Shown here piece by piece: positions 9,480-17,845 of a DNA stretch of 64,000 nt. The DNA is from an uncultured Elusimicrobiales bacterium (GTDB taxonomy: Bacteria; Elusimicrobiota; Elusimicrobia; Elusimicrobiales; Elusimicrobiaceae), in assembly GCA_944327085.1 (NCBI GenBank), contig CALVGG010000006.1, positions 1 to 64,000 on the forward strand, given 5' to 3'. Both the position numbers and the translations under genes were made by a program. Within the stretch, counting starts at the first letter, position 1, and every line of letters begins with the position of its first letter. The notes below the pieces were generated by a model. The model ran no database searches. It was not told where the DNA came from and saw only the letters and a list, made by a program, of their open reading frames with translations.

Positions 9480-9850
9480 AAAAATCCTCCTGCACCCATT
9501 ATAGCAAAACCCCCGCAAAGCTGCACAAAAAATTTTTATTTTAAAACCTTGTCCACACTTATCAACACCCTGTGGATAACCTGTGGATAACTGCCCCTAT
9601 ACTCTACAAATAAAGCCCGCAAAAGGCATTTTTTTAATGCTTGGCCCCGGCTTACCCAAAACCCCTGTGGATAACTTAAAAAAACTGTGGACAACTTGGC
9701 CTTTTGTATAGTAAAAAGCCCATTTTAAAGGGGGTTTCTCCGTCGGAGAAAGCATTTTATCCCTAAAAAATAGGCTTTTTGCTGTTTTTTTAAAAAAACT
9801 GTTGACAAGTCTGCCTTTTTTTGTTCAATTTTGGCCCAAAAATACATTTT
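9480..9850. other. Candidate chromosomal replication origin (oriC)
   Basis: A 370-bp gene-free stretch. It holds three perfect DnaA boxes (TGTGGATAA at 9571-9579, 9582-9590 and 9666-9674) and four near matches: TTGTCCACA 9549-9557, TTATCAACA 9559-9567, TGTGGACAA 9686-9694 and TGTTGACAA 9800-9808. A/T runs that could unwind flank the boxes (9526-9545 and about 9785-9800), and a perfect TTTCTCC-GTC-GGAGAAA hairpin lies at 9735-9751. Gene orientation changes here from mostly minus to mostly plus. No dnaA gene is next to it, so this rests on the box cluster and the strand switch. Confidence 0.68.
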
Positions 9851-10822
9851 TTATTGTTTTTTAAGCGTAATTTTGGCAGAAAAGTCTTTTTTAGGCGTTT
9901 TTGCGGTTAGTTTTACGCGTCCGGGCTCCGCCCCTGAGATAACAGACAGGGTGCCTTTTTCGGCATTCCACTCCAGAAACGGCGGGCTGATTAATAAGTC
10001 GGCCGGATAAAAACCGTAGTTTTCCCCATTTTTTAAACGGGCCGTAATTTGCACCTGTGCCGTATCCTGCAAAGTTAATTTTTTGGGTGAAATATTCCAT
10101 ATTAACTTTTTAATTTGCACTTTTGATTTATCGGCAAACCAATAAGCTAGCGGGCTTTGTTCAAGCGGTTTATCCTGCTTGCCTTCCTGCAATACAAAAT
10201 TTTCCCCGTAGCGAAAGTGCGCTTTTTCCAGCCGGGACTGAAAACCCGCCAAAGTTTCCCGGTCCCCTATAGCAATCAGGCGCAAATCCCGCGGCAGGGC
10301 CGCTGCATTTAATAAAGACGGGTCCGCCTGCAACAGCAGCGCTTTGGAAAATAACAACCACCGGTATAAGAGGGAAAAAGCCGTCAGCCCCCCCTCGGTG
10401 CCTTGGGCAATCAAAGCCCGGTGGGAAGCATCGGCAAAAGTGGAATAATTGGTATCCACATAAGGGATTAATTCCTGCGTAAAAAACCGTGTTACCCGGC
10501 CCGCATCGGCCAAATCTTCCTGCGTTAAATTAATACCCACCACCAGCGGCTTGGGGTTGGCCCTTTGGATAAAATTAAACACGGCGGGTGCATCTTTGGG
10601 AATCGCCCCGAGCACATACACCACCGGATAACGCCCCTGCAAAGGCTGCTTCTCTTCCGGCAAAAAGAAAGTTACCGTTTTACCCGGCAATGTGTTGGAG
10701 GGAAAATTAAGGAAAGTTTCCCGCCAAGGATTTATCAAAATCAAAGGCTCAGTTACTTGCACCTGGGCAAAAACACAATGGGCGGACAAAAGCGCCGCTA
10801 ACAATAAAAAGTATTTTTTCAT
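9851..10822 (-). CDS. Secreted esterase-like alpha/beta-hydrolase, probably inactive
   Basis: 323 residues. Signal peptide (cleavage after VFAQ), then a putative-esterase-type alpha/beta-hydrolase region (FLPEEKQPLQGRYPVVYVLG, VVGINL, ELIPYVDTNY). The nucleophile elbow, normally G-x-S-x-G-G, reads AQGTEGG, with Thr in place of Ser. The usual Asp/His partners are not evident. A C-terminal beta-rich segment from about residue 235 looks like an Ig-like domain. A TAAAAT box 6 nt before the ATG and no Shine-Dalgarno suggest a leaderless mRNA. A binding rather than catalytic role is my inference. Confidence 0.7.
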   Translation of the reverse strand: MKKYFLLLAALLSAHCVFAQVQVTEPLILINPWRETFLNFPSNTLPGKTVTFFLPEEKQPLQGRYPVVYVLGAIPKDAPAVFNFIQRANPKPLVVGINLTQEDLADAGRVTRFFTQELIPYVDTNYSTFADASHRALIAQGTEGGLTAFSLLYRWLLFSKALLLQADPSLLNAAALPRDLRLIAIGDRETLAGFQSRLEKAHFRYGENFVLQEGKQDKPLEQSPLAYWFADKSKVQIKKLIWNISPKKLTLQDTAQVQITARLKNGENYGFYPADLLISPPFLEWNAEKGTLSVISGAEPGRVKLTAKTPKKDFSAKITLKKQ

Positions 10823-10968
10823 AGTGATATTTTAACAAAATCTATCCGGTCATTGTACAGGGCCTAAGCAACCCATGGGCCCAAAGGCCCTTGTTTTTGC
10901 TTGCGCAAAACGCTATCTTAAATATAGAAGATATTTGACGAGATTTTTTATTTTAGGAGCCGTGTGTT

Positions 10969-11130
10969 ATGACTAAAAACAGCAATTTGCGCTTTTTGCT
11001 GGCGCTGGGAAACAAAAAAGTAGTGGTGCTAAAAGATCAAAATTCCCTAAACGTTTATAGCGATAACCGCCCCGCCACCAAAAACCGCCTTTCCATAGAA
11101 CGCCTGGCCGAAGCCGTGGCAAACCGTTAA
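10969..11130 (+). CDS. Small protein, 53 residues, unknown
   Basis: Reads MTKNSNLRFLLALGNKKVVV and on to ERLAEAVANR, basic and without a membrane segment. TTTTAGGAGCC lies about 9 nt before the ATG, codon use matches the neighbours, and a clear terminator follows 15 nt after the stop. No family recognised. The RBS-ORF-terminator layout makes a real gene likely. Confidence 0.65.
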   Translation: MTKNSNLRFLLALGNKKVVVLKDQNSLNVYSDNRPATKNRLSIERLAEAVANR

Positions 11131-11144
11131 ACTTTTTGTTTATA

Positions 11145-11183
11145 AAAATCCTCCGTTATTTGCATTAAACGGGGGATTTTTTT
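11145..11183 (+). terminator. Terminator after the 53-residue gene
   Basis: AAAATCCTCCGTT pairs with AACGGGGGATTTT (one G-T pair) across a 10-nt loop, and a long T run follows. Confidence 0.85.
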
Positions 11184-11212
11184 ATTGCCCCGCCTAATGA
11201 TATAATTATCTT

Positions 11213-12262
11213 ATGATATACAAACTAACCTTTTGCACTTTTATTGCCGCCGCAGCCCTTTTGTGTGCCCAGGCGGCCCCGGCCCAGGAAGGGCTGAGCC
11301 AATCCCTGTCTCTGTTGCAAAAAAGCAACCGCTCCGCACAGGAAAACCAAAACGTTTTGGATTTGTTTTTAAAAGGCAAAAAGCCGGATGAAGTTTTTGC
11401 TGCAGGCGCCAGCCTGGTGCGCTTGCCTCCTCCCGCCAGCCAGGAAAACACCCTTTACGGCATTATCCTTAGAGACGGAGACTTATTAAAAAAAGTATTT
11501 GCGGCCGTTATCATTACCTCTATGGGTAAAACGCGGGAAGAGTTTCTCCCTCTATTGACCGACGCCGCCCAAAGCCAGGACAATGCCCTGCGTTCCTATG
11601 CCGGCACCGCATACTCCATCATCAACCCGCAAGACCCACAATATGCGGATTTGGTGGTAAACTTGTATATTTACGACGAAGCCTTCGCCCAACGGGCCAT
11701 GAATTTGCTGGCCAAGTTCGACAAAGAAACCCTGAAATATTTAAAATCCGCCGCTGACAGCGACATCCCTGAAGTGCGCAGCGCAGCCGCCGCCTGGTTG
11801 GGTGATTTGCAAACCCCCGCCGCCGCTAAAGTGCTGTTGAAAATGGCCAAAAAGGAACGCGCCGCCAACGTTACCACCGCCATTGCACCGGCTTTGGCCC
11901 AAAACCAAACATACACCTTGGCAGAATGTTTAAAATATTTAAACAAAGACCACAACACCCCCCAAGCCAACACCTATGCCCTGGCGCTGGGTTTTATGAC
12001 GGGCAACGCCCTAAACGGCATTAAAAAAGCATTGGACGATAAAGACGTGGAAGTGCGCATCAACGCCGCCCGCGCCGCAGCCTATATGGCGGGCGTATTG
12101 GCAAGCCCGCAGGCCGCCGAATACTCCAGCGATGTCTCTTTTGACAAAGATTTATTAAAAACCCTGGTTCCCCAACTGGGGATAATGGCCAAAAAGGATG
12201 TAGACTCCGTAAAAGTATACGCCAACAATGCCATTTATCAAATAGCAAAATTAAACGAATAA
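11213..12262 (+). CDS. Secreted HEAT-repeat protein
   Basis: 349 residues. Signal peptide (core FIAAAALLCAQAAPA, cleavage near AQA/APA). From about residue 95 it consists of HEAT/PBS-like helical repeats (DIPEVRSAAAAWLGDL; DKDVEVRINAARAAAYMAG; DSVKVYANNAIYQIAKL). It is probably a periplasmic protein-binding scaffold. A TATAAT box at 11201-11206 lies 6 nt before the ATG and there is no Shine-Dalgarno, so it looks leaderless. dut follows 2 nt after the stop. Confidence 0.8.
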   Translation: MIYKLTFCTFIAAAALLCAQAAPAQEGLSQSLSLLQKSNRSAQENQNVLDLFLKGKKPDEVFAAGASLVRLPPPASQENTLYGIILRDGDLLKKVFAAVIITSMGKTREEFLPLLTDAAQSQDNALRSYAGTAYSIINPQDPQYADLVVNLYIYDEAFAQRAMNLLAKFDKETLKYLKSAADSDIPEVRSAAAAWLGDLQTPAAAKVLLKMAKKERAANVTTAIAPALAQNQTYTLAECLKYLNKDHNTPQANTYALALGFMTGNALNGIKKALDDKDVEVRINAARAAAYMAGVLASPQAAEYSSDVSFDKDLLKTLVPQLGIMAKKDVDSVKVYANNAIYQIAKLNE

Positions 12263-12264
12263 TT

Positions 12265-12681
12265 ATGAAAGTAAAAAAACTGCACCCGCAAGCCAAATTG
12301 CCCGTGCGTGCCCACGCCACGGATTCCGGCGCCGATTTGTTTGCGCTGGAAAGGACTGTCCTTCCCCCCCATGCCATCAGCCATGTGCATACCGGCATAG
12401 CGGTGGAACTGCCGGAAAACACGTCCGGCATTATATGGGGCAAAAGCTCCGTGGAAAGCAAAGGCGTAAAAGCCATGGCCGGCCTGATTGACGCCCCATA
12501 CCGCGGGGAATTAATTGTATGTATGTATAATTTAAATTCCACCGAATTTGTTTTTGAGGCCGGGCAAAAAATAGCCCAGCTGGTAGTGCTGCCCACGCTT
12601 TACCCTTCGTTTGAAGAAGCTGCCGAATTGACGGACACCGCCCGCGGAAGCGGCGGCTTCGGCAGCACCGGCACCAAATAA
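12265..12681 (+). CDS. dut: dUTP diphosphatase
   Basis: 138 residues, the trimeric dUTPase type. It hydrolyses dUTP to dUMP and PPi, keeping uracil out of DNA and supplying dTMP synthesis. Four of the family motifs can be read: DSGADL, GKSSVESKG, GLIDAPYRGE with the catalytic Asp, and the C-terminal ARGSGGFGSTG arm that closes over the nucleotide. It starts 2 nt after the HEAT-repeat gene, so the two are probably cotranscribed. Confidence 0.95.
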   Translation: MKVKKLHPQAKLPVRAHATDSGADLFALERTVLPPHAISHVHTGIAVELPENTSGIIWGKSSVESKGVKAMAGLIDAPYRGELIVCMYNLNSTEFVFEAGQKIAQLVVLPTLYPSFEEAAELTDTARGSGGFGSTGTK

Positions 12682-12710
12682 ACCGGGCAAGCAAAAGCGC
12701 ATTTTTTTAA

Positions 12711-12745
12711 ACAGCGGCAAATTCTTTTTTTGCCGCTTGTTTTAT
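12711..12745 (+). terminator. Probable terminator after dut
   Basis: AGCGGCAAA (12713-12721) pairs with TTTGCCGCT (12729-12737), followed by a short TGTTTT tract. It separates dut from kdsA. Confidence 0.7.
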
Positions 12746-12795
12746 ACCCTGTTTGTATAGGGACTTTTAGCCCTAAATTTGTTATCATTAAATAT

Positions 12796-13623
12796 ATGCA
12801 AAAAACAATCAAAATAGGCAATATAAAAATTTCCAACAATTTACCGCTTGTGTTTATGGCCGGTACCTGTGTAATTGAAAGCAAAGAACATTATATTTCT
12901 ACCGTAAAAAAGCTAAAAACCATCATTGCCAAAACCAAGCATCCGTATATTTTAAAAGCGTCCTACGATAAAGCCAACCGCACCTCGGTGGACGCATACC
13001 GCGGCCCGGGCCTGGCCAAAGGGCTTGAAATTTTAGCCCAAGCCAAAAAAGAAACCGGCCTGCCTTTACTGGTAGACGTGCATGAACCCTGGCAAGCCGA
13101 AGAAGCCGCCAAAGTGGCCGATATTTTGCAAATACCCGCTTTTCTGTGCCGCCAGACGGACCTGGTATTAGCCTGTGCAGCCACCGGCAAAGTGGTAAAC
13201 GTTAAAAAAGGGCAATTTTTGGCCCCGGGCGCCATGGAACAAATTATCAAGAAAATAGAATCCCAAGGCAATCATAAAATTATGCTTACCGAACGCGGCG
13301 CCAGCTTTGGCTATGGGGATTTGGTGGTGGATATGCGCTCTTTGGAAGTAATGAAAGGGTTTGGATATCCGGTTATTTTTGATGCAACGCACTCCGTACA
13401 AAAACCGGGTGCGCTGGGCTGCGCAACGGGAGGCAACCGCGCCATGGCACCCGTTTTGGCCAAGGCCGCCACGGCGCTGGGCATAGCGGGCGTATTTTTT
13501 GAAGCCCACCCGGACCCGGACCACGCCCTTTCCGACGGGCCCAACTCGCTCAATTTAGAGCAAGTGCAAACCATGTGCAAACAGCTCTGCGCTATAGACG
13601 CAGTGGTTAAAAAATTTAAATAA
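12796..13623 (+). CDS. kdsA: 3-deoxy-8-phosphooctulonate synthase
   Basis: 275 residues. It makes KDO-8-phosphate from PEP and arabinose-5-phosphate, the first committed KDO step. Family motifs are GTCVIESKEH, KASYDKANRTS, DVHEPWQAEEAA, LCRQTDLV, NVKKGQFLAP, DATHSVQ and the Asp-rich HPDPDHALSDGPNS end. The Met at 12796 is chosen over one 22 codons upstream because the family alignment begins here. No Shine-Dalgarno is visible; TATCAT lies 7 nt upstream, so it may be leaderless. It is the first gene of a KDO/LPS-export operon. Confidence 0.93.
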   Translation: MQKTIKIGNIKISNNLPLVFMAGTCVIESKEHYISTVKKLKTIIAKTKHPYILKASYDKANRTSVDAYRGPGLAKGLEILAQAKKETGLPLLVDVHEPWQAEEAAKVADILQIPAFLCRQTDLVLACAATGKVVNVKKGQFLAPGAMEQIIKKIESQGNHKIMLTERGASFGYGDLVVDMRSLEVMKGFGYPVIFDATHSVQKPGALGCATGGNRAMAPVLAKAATALGIAGVFFEAHPDPDHALSDGPNSLNLEQVQTMCKQLCAIDAVVKKFK

Positions 13624-13805
13624 TGACACAATCCCCCCGCCCCCAGTGGCAACCTTCCCTTAAGTGGCATATAAAAGCGCTGGCGGCGGCAGCGGTTGGT
13701 GTGGTGTTGTTATTTGCGGCTTTACAACTAGCTTTTAAACTGCTGCCGGACACGTTTACACCCAAACGCCCCGCACCGCAAACAACGCCCTGGCTTACGG
13801 AGTAA
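13623..13805 (+). CDS. Small single-pass membrane protein in the KDO operon
   Basis: 60 residues. A cytoplasmic-looking N terminus, one transmembrane helix (ALAAAAVGVVLLFAALQLAF, about 19-38), then a Pro-rich tail. Its ATG overlaps the kdsA stop by one base (TAATG), and kdsD begins 2 nt after its stop, so it is embedded in the operon. No family recognised. A link to LPS export is inferred from position only. Confidence 0.65.
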   Translation: MTQSPRPQWQPSLKWHIKALAAAAVGVVLLFAALQLAFKLLPDTFTPKRPAPQTTPWLTE

Positions 13806-13807
13806 TT

Positions 13808-14800
13808 ATGCCTTATACAAAACAAGAAATTTTAGATACCGCCAAACAAGTTTTAAAACTGGAACACGAAGCCCTGGCTCTCACCCAAAAAAGCCTGGAC
13901 GATAACTTTTTAAAAGCCGTGCACGCCATTGCCAAGTGCAAGGGGCGGGTGGTGATTATCGGCATAGGCAAAAGCGGTTTAATCGGCCGTAAAATAGCCG
14001 CCACCATGGCCTCTACGGGCACGCCGGCCATTTTTGTGCACCCGGTGGAAGCCCTGCACGGGGATTTGGGTATGATTATGCCGGGGGATATTATTTTGGC
14101 CATTTCTTTTTCCGGCCAGACGGAAGAAATTAATAAAATTCTCCCCTCGCTGGAGCGGCGCAAATTAACCGTTATTTCCATGACGGGGCACCCCCAGTCC
14201 AAACTGGCGGAAATGTCGGACATTCACATTCAAATCCACATCAAACGCGAAGCCTGCCCCTATAATTTAGCCCCCACCTGCTCCACCACCGCCACCCTGG
14301 CCGTGGGGGACGCCATGGCCCTGTGCCTGATGAAAATTAAACATTTTGAAAAACGGGATTTTGCCGTATTCCACCCCGGGGGCTCCCTGGGCAAATTGCT
14401 ATTGCAAAAAGTAAAAGACGTTATGCGCACCGGCAAAGCCAACCCCACCGTGCGGGAAAGCGCCACCGTAAAAGATGCCCTTTTGGTAATGACCAAGAGC
14501 GACGCCGCCGGCGCAACCAGCATTGTGGATAAAAACGGCAAATTAAAAGGGTATTTTACCGACGGTGATTTGCGCCGCGCCCTGCAAAAAGGCACCGATA
14601 TTTTAAACCGCAATATTACCGAAGTAATGACCAAAACCCCCCGCTTTTTGACCGAAGACGCCCCCGCCGTGGAAGCCGCCAAAATGATTCACAGCACGGG
14701 GGTGGATAACCTGCCCGTGTTAAACAAACACGGCAAAGTGGTGGGAATTGTGGACGAAAAAGACTTAATAGAATATTTAGCTTTGGTGGATAAAAAATGA
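13808..14800 (+). CDS. kdsD: Arabinose-5-phosphate isomerase
   Basis: 330 residues. An SIS domain (GIGKSGLIGRKIAATMASTGTPA, SFSGQTEEI) is followed by two CBS domains (from about 210 to the end, VKDVMRTG, ITEVMTKTPRFL). It interconverts ribulose-5-phosphate and arabinose-5-phosphate, giving the substrate of KdsA. The HPGGSLG turn is typical of KdsD/KpsF/GutQ. It overlaps lptC by 4 nt. Context favours KdsD over GutQ. Confidence 0.93.
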   Translation: MPYTKQEILDTAKQVLKLEHEALALTQKSLDDNFLKAVHAIAKCKGRVVIIGIGKSGLIGRKIAATMASTGTPAIFVHPVEALHGDLGMIMPGDIILAISFSGQTEEINKILPSLERRKLTVISMTGHPQSKLAEMSDIHIQIHIKREACPYNLAPTCSTTATLAVGDAMALCLMKIKHFEKRDFAVFHPGGSLGKLLLQKVKDVMRTGKANPTVRESATVKDALLVMTKSDAAGATSIVDKNGKLKGYFTDGDLRRALQKGTDILNRNITEVMTKTPRFLTEDAPAVEAAKMIHSTGVDNLPVLNKHGKVVGIVDEKDLIEYLALVDKK

Positions 14801-15333
14801 AGAAAAACTTCCTTTGGCTTTTTTTAATACTGGCATTGGGGGCGTGCGGCTCGGATAAAAAGTTCTCCCCCAATGAGGACCCGGGCATGCAGCAAGCCAA
14901 TACGGTATCTATTTTTGAATCCAAAGGCAGCCAAAAACGCTGGATATTAAACTCCCACGATGTGGACTTTTCCGACATGCAAAACGCTTCTTTGGACGAG
15001 CCTGAACTGCTGTTAAAAGAAGACGGGCAAAACGCGGCCAAAGTAACGGCAGAGCGCGGGTTGTTTAATTATCCCAATAAACTGGTTACCCTGAAAGGAA
15101 AAGTAAAAGCCGTGTCTTTTACCCAGAAACTTACGCTGGAAACGGACTATATGTATTACGACGTGGATAAAGACCGCGTTTGGACAGACGCCAAAACCGT
15201 GGTTACCCGCGGCGGGGTGCGCACCACGGCCAAAAACGGGGTGGAAACCAACGCCAAATTAACCCAAATTGAATTTAAAAACCAAACCACCCGGTTGCCG
15301 CAAACGGTGGAAGAAATTAAAAACCCAAAATGA
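14797..15333 (+). CDS. lptC: LPS-export protein LptC-like, lipoprotein form
   Basis: 178 residues. Its N terminus carries a lipobox (LALGAC) where LptC usually has only a membrane anchor. The body is a beta-jellyroll of the LptC/OstA type (SIFESKGSQKRWILNSHDVDFSD, ERGLFNYPNKLVTLKGKVKA, VWTDAKTVVTRGGVRTTA). It would take LPS from LptBFG and pass it to LptA. It overlaps kdsD and the next gene by 4 nt each. Gene symbol rests on fold and context. Confidence 0.8.
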   Translation: MKKNFLWLFLILALGACGSDKKFSPNEDPGMQQANTVSIFESKGSQKRWILNSHDVDFSDMQNASLDEPELLLKEDGQNAAKVTAERGLFNYPNKLVTLKGKVKAVSFTQKLTLETDYMYYDVDKDRVWTDAKTVVTRGGVRTTAKNGVETNAKLTQIEFKNQTTRLPQTVEEIKNPK

Positions 15334-16220
15334 CAAAACGCTTTTATTTATTTTCTTTTGTATTGGGCGCGTTTATAACAGCGGGCTGTGCCGGCATAAA
15401 AGCACAAGGCCCGGTGCTTAAAAACCCTGCGCCCAAAGTGGCTGCCGCTAAAGAAAAAGCCAAACAAAAAAAGCCCTTTTTTGAAGTACCCCAAACCTTG
15501 GGCGGCATTGTTTCCAGCGACAGCTGGGTAGTTTACCCGGAAAAAGAACAGGAAGAATTTAAAGGCCATGTGGCTTACGATAACGGCGTTTATACTTTCC
15601 GCTCGGACTATGCCCTCTCAGACCGTAAAAAAGGCTCTTTTTCCGCCCGGGGCAATGTATATTTAAAACAGGCCCCCCAACAGGGCCCCGTGTATGAAGC
15701 CTGGGCAGACCGCGGTTTTTATAATTACACCACAGCCAAAGGGGAGTTACGCTCAGACAAAAACCATTTTGTACGCTTGGAATATACCGATACGGACAAC
15801 GTGCTCACCCACGCCCAAGCCCGCCGGGCAGATTTTAACGTAAACACCCAAACATATAATTTATATCAAGACGTAACCATCCGCCGCCCTACCGAATTTG
15901 GGCTGGCCACGGTTACGGCCGATAAATTATCCGTCCGCCAGGCCGATGAATACGCCCTGCTGGAAGGCAATGCCAAGGTAACCACCCCCAACCATTCTTT
16001 TACCGCCCAAACGATGGAATTTGACGGGAAAAACAACCGTTCCTATGCGTATGGCTCGCGCGTACTGGGGCAAGGGAAAATGCAGGAAGGAACTTTTGCC
16101 ATTATTGCGGACCGGGCCGAACTGGAAAACGAAAGCCGCAAAATATCTTTTAAAGGCAAAGTGGCGGGGTGGATAGTGTCCGACCAAATAAACAAAGCGG
16201 AAATTAACGATAAATTTTAA
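15330..16220 (+). CDS. lptA: LptA/OstA-like LPS transport protein
   Basis: 296 residues, longer than E. coli LptA. It has a signal peptide with a lipobox-like end (FITAGC), a Lys-rich linker to about residue 50, then two OstA-type beta-jellyroll stretches (EEFKGHVAYDNGVYTFRSDYA; ATVTADKLSVRQADEYALLEGNAKV). It would form the periplasmic bridge for LPS. A lipidated LptA is unusual. It lies between lptC and lptB. Confidence 0.78.
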   Translation: MTKRFYLFSFVLGAFITAGCAGIKAQGPVLKNPAPKVAAAKEKAKQKKPFFEVPQTLGGIVSSDSWVVYPEKEQEEFKGHVAYDNGVYTFRSDYALSDRKKGSFSARGNVYLKQAPQQGPVYEAWADRGFYNYTTAKGELRSDKNHFVRLEYTDTDNVLTHAQARRADFNVNTQTYNLYQDVTIRRPTEFGLATVTADKLSVRQADEYALLEGNAKVTTPNHSFTAQTMEFDGKNNRSYAYGSRVLGQGKMQEGTFAIIADRAELENESRKISFKGKVAGWIVSDQINKAEINDKF

Positions 16221-16232
16221 AAGGGGTTAACT

Positions 16233-16952
16233 ATGGAACTGCGCAGCAAAGAAATCAAAAAAGTTTATAAAGACCGCATGGTGGTAAAAGGCGTGAATAT
16301 CCACGTAAAATCGGGCGAGATTGTGGGGCTTTTGGGCCCCAACGGCGCCGGAAAAACCACCTCTTTTTATATGATGGTGGGCTTTATCCGCCCTACCAGC
16401 GGCCAGGTGTTTATTGACCAGGACGACGTAACCTCCCTGCCCATGTTCCAGCGGGCACGCCACGGGCTGGGGTATTTGGCACAGGAACCCACCATTTTTA
16501 AAGGTTTAACCGTAGAAGAAAACCTGCTGGCTGTTTTGGAACGTATTTTGGACGATAAAAAGGAACAAAAACGCCGCGTGGACGCCCTGTTGGAAGAATT
16601 TGGCCTTACCCGCCTGGCCAAGCAAAAAGCGTGGACGCTTTCCGGCGGGGAAAAGCGCCGTATGGAAATTGCCCGTTGTATGATAAGCAACCCCAAAATT
16701 ATTCTGTTGGATGAACCTTTTGTGGGGATTGACCCCATCACCGTGGCAGACCTGCGCAAAATGATTTTTAAACTTAAAGACAAAGGCATCGGCGTTTTGA
16801 TTACAGACCACAACGTGCGCGAAACCCTTCCCCTTACGGAACGCGCTTACCTTATTTACGACGGTAAAATTTTGGTGGAAGGGGATCAAAACACCCTGCT
16901 TAACGATAAAAACGCCCGCCGTTTATACCTGGGTGAAGACTTTAAAATGTAA
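16233..16952 (+). CDS. lptB: LPS export ABC transporter ATPase
   Basis: 239 residues, the usual LptB length. Walker A GPNGAGKTT (near 35), Q-loop LAQEP, signature LSGGEKRR, Walker B ILLDEPFVGID, and the H-loop ITDHNVRE typical of LptB. It powers extraction of LPS from the inner membrane. Shine-Dalgarno AAGGGGTTAAC lies before the ATG. lptF and lptG are not in the window and must lie elsewhere. Confidence 0.93.
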   Translation: MELRSKEIKKVYKDRMVVKGVNIHVKSGEIVGLLGPNGAGKTTSFYMMVGFIRPTSGQVFIDQDDVTSLPMFQRARHGLGYLAQEPTIFKGLTVEENLLAVLERILDDKKEQKRRVDALLEEFGLTRLAKQKAWTLSGGEKRRMEIARCMISNPKIILLDEPFVGIDPITVADLRKMIFKLKDKGIGVLITDHNVRETLPLTERAYLIYDGKILVEGDQNTLLNDKNARRLYLGEDFKM

Positions 16953-16954
16953 TT

Positions 16955-17782
16955 ATGCAAAAAACCAATTACAAAGCCGTTTTAACCGCCTTAAAAGACG
17001 CTTTTGGCAAGCAATTTCACGAACGGACCAAATTTACTCCGGACGCAAAAACCGTTATTGCCATTTTTAAGGAACTAAAAGACTATCTGTTTCAATATCC
17101 CCCCACCGTGCGGCGTTTTGCCAGCTCGGCGCGCTTGGAATGGTGCGCCAAAAAGCTGGAAAAACAACTGGTAAACGCCCTGTGCTTTCAGTGCGACGGC
17201 AGCGGCACCTGCTCCTTATGCAAAGCGCAGGCCAAAACGGTAGCCCGCCGTTTTATACAGCAACTTCCTGATATACAGCGCCTGCTGATTGCAGACGTGC
17301 AAGCCGCTTTTGAAGGGGATCCGGCCGCTATGGACGCCCTAGAACCGCTGCTTTGTTACCCCGGCGTTCTGGCGGTGGCTTATTACCGCATGGCCCACGC
17401 TTTGCAGGAACAGGGAGTGCGCTTTATCCCCCGTATTATTACGGAATATGCCCACAGCTTAACCGGTATAGACATCCATCCGGGGGCTAAAATAGGCCCG
17501 GGGTTTTTTATTGACCACGGCACCGGCGTTGTAATTGGGGAAACCTGCGTAATAGGATCCCACGTAAAACTTTACCAAGGGGTTACCTTGGGGGCAAAAA
17601 GCTTCCCGCTGGACGCAAACGGCAACCCGGTAAAAGGCATAAAACGCCACCCCAATATTGAAGATGACGTTATTATTTATGCCGAAACCACCGTGCTGGG
17701 CAACGTAACCATAGGCAAAGGGGCCGTATTGGGTGCAAACAAATGGATTACTAAGGACGTTCCCCCCGGAGCAAAAATTTAA
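16955..17782 (+). CDS. cysE: Serine O-acetyltransferase with an N-terminal Cys motif
   Basis: 275 residues. It acetylates L-serine with acetyl-CoA, the first step of cysteine synthesis. The C-terminal half is the left-handed beta-helix with GIDIHPGAKIG, FIDHGTGVVIGETC and VKLYQGVTLGA. Residues 77-89 read CFQCDGSGTCSLC, a CxxCxGxG...CxxC arrangement like half a DnaJ zinc centre and unlike ordinary CysE. The start is 2 nt after lptB, so it rides on the LPS operon, and a terminator follows. Confidence 0.88.
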   Translation: MQKTNYKAVLTALKDAFGKQFHERTKFTPDAKTVIAIFKELKDYLFQYPPTVRRFASSARLEWCAKKLEKQLVNALCFQCDGSGTCSLCKAQAKTVARRFIQQLPDIQRLLIADVQAAFEGDPAAMDALEPLLCYPGVLAVAYYRMAHALQEQGVRFIPRIITEYAHSLTGIDIHPGAKIGPGFFIDHGTGVVIGETCVIGSHVKLYQGVTLGAKSFPLDANGNPVKGIKRHPNIEDDVIIYAETTVLGNVTIGKGAVLGANKWITKDVPPGAKI

Positions 17783-17792
17783 TTCCTGCAAC

Positions 17793-17823
17793 AAAAAACC
17801 CCGGCTACTTAACCGGGGTTTTT
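17793..17823. terminator. Bidirectional terminator between cysE and the pilin cluster
   Basis: CCCCGG (17799-17804)/CCGGGG (17813-17818) with A and T runs on both sides. It lies between convergent genes. Confidence 0.88.
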
Positions 17824-17845
17824 AATGTAATGCTTCGTCTAAAAA

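Noticed and set aside
9735-9751. Perfect TTTCTCC-GTC-GGAGAAA hairpin as a terminator
   Set aside because: No T run follows on either strand; it is kept as part of the candidate origin.
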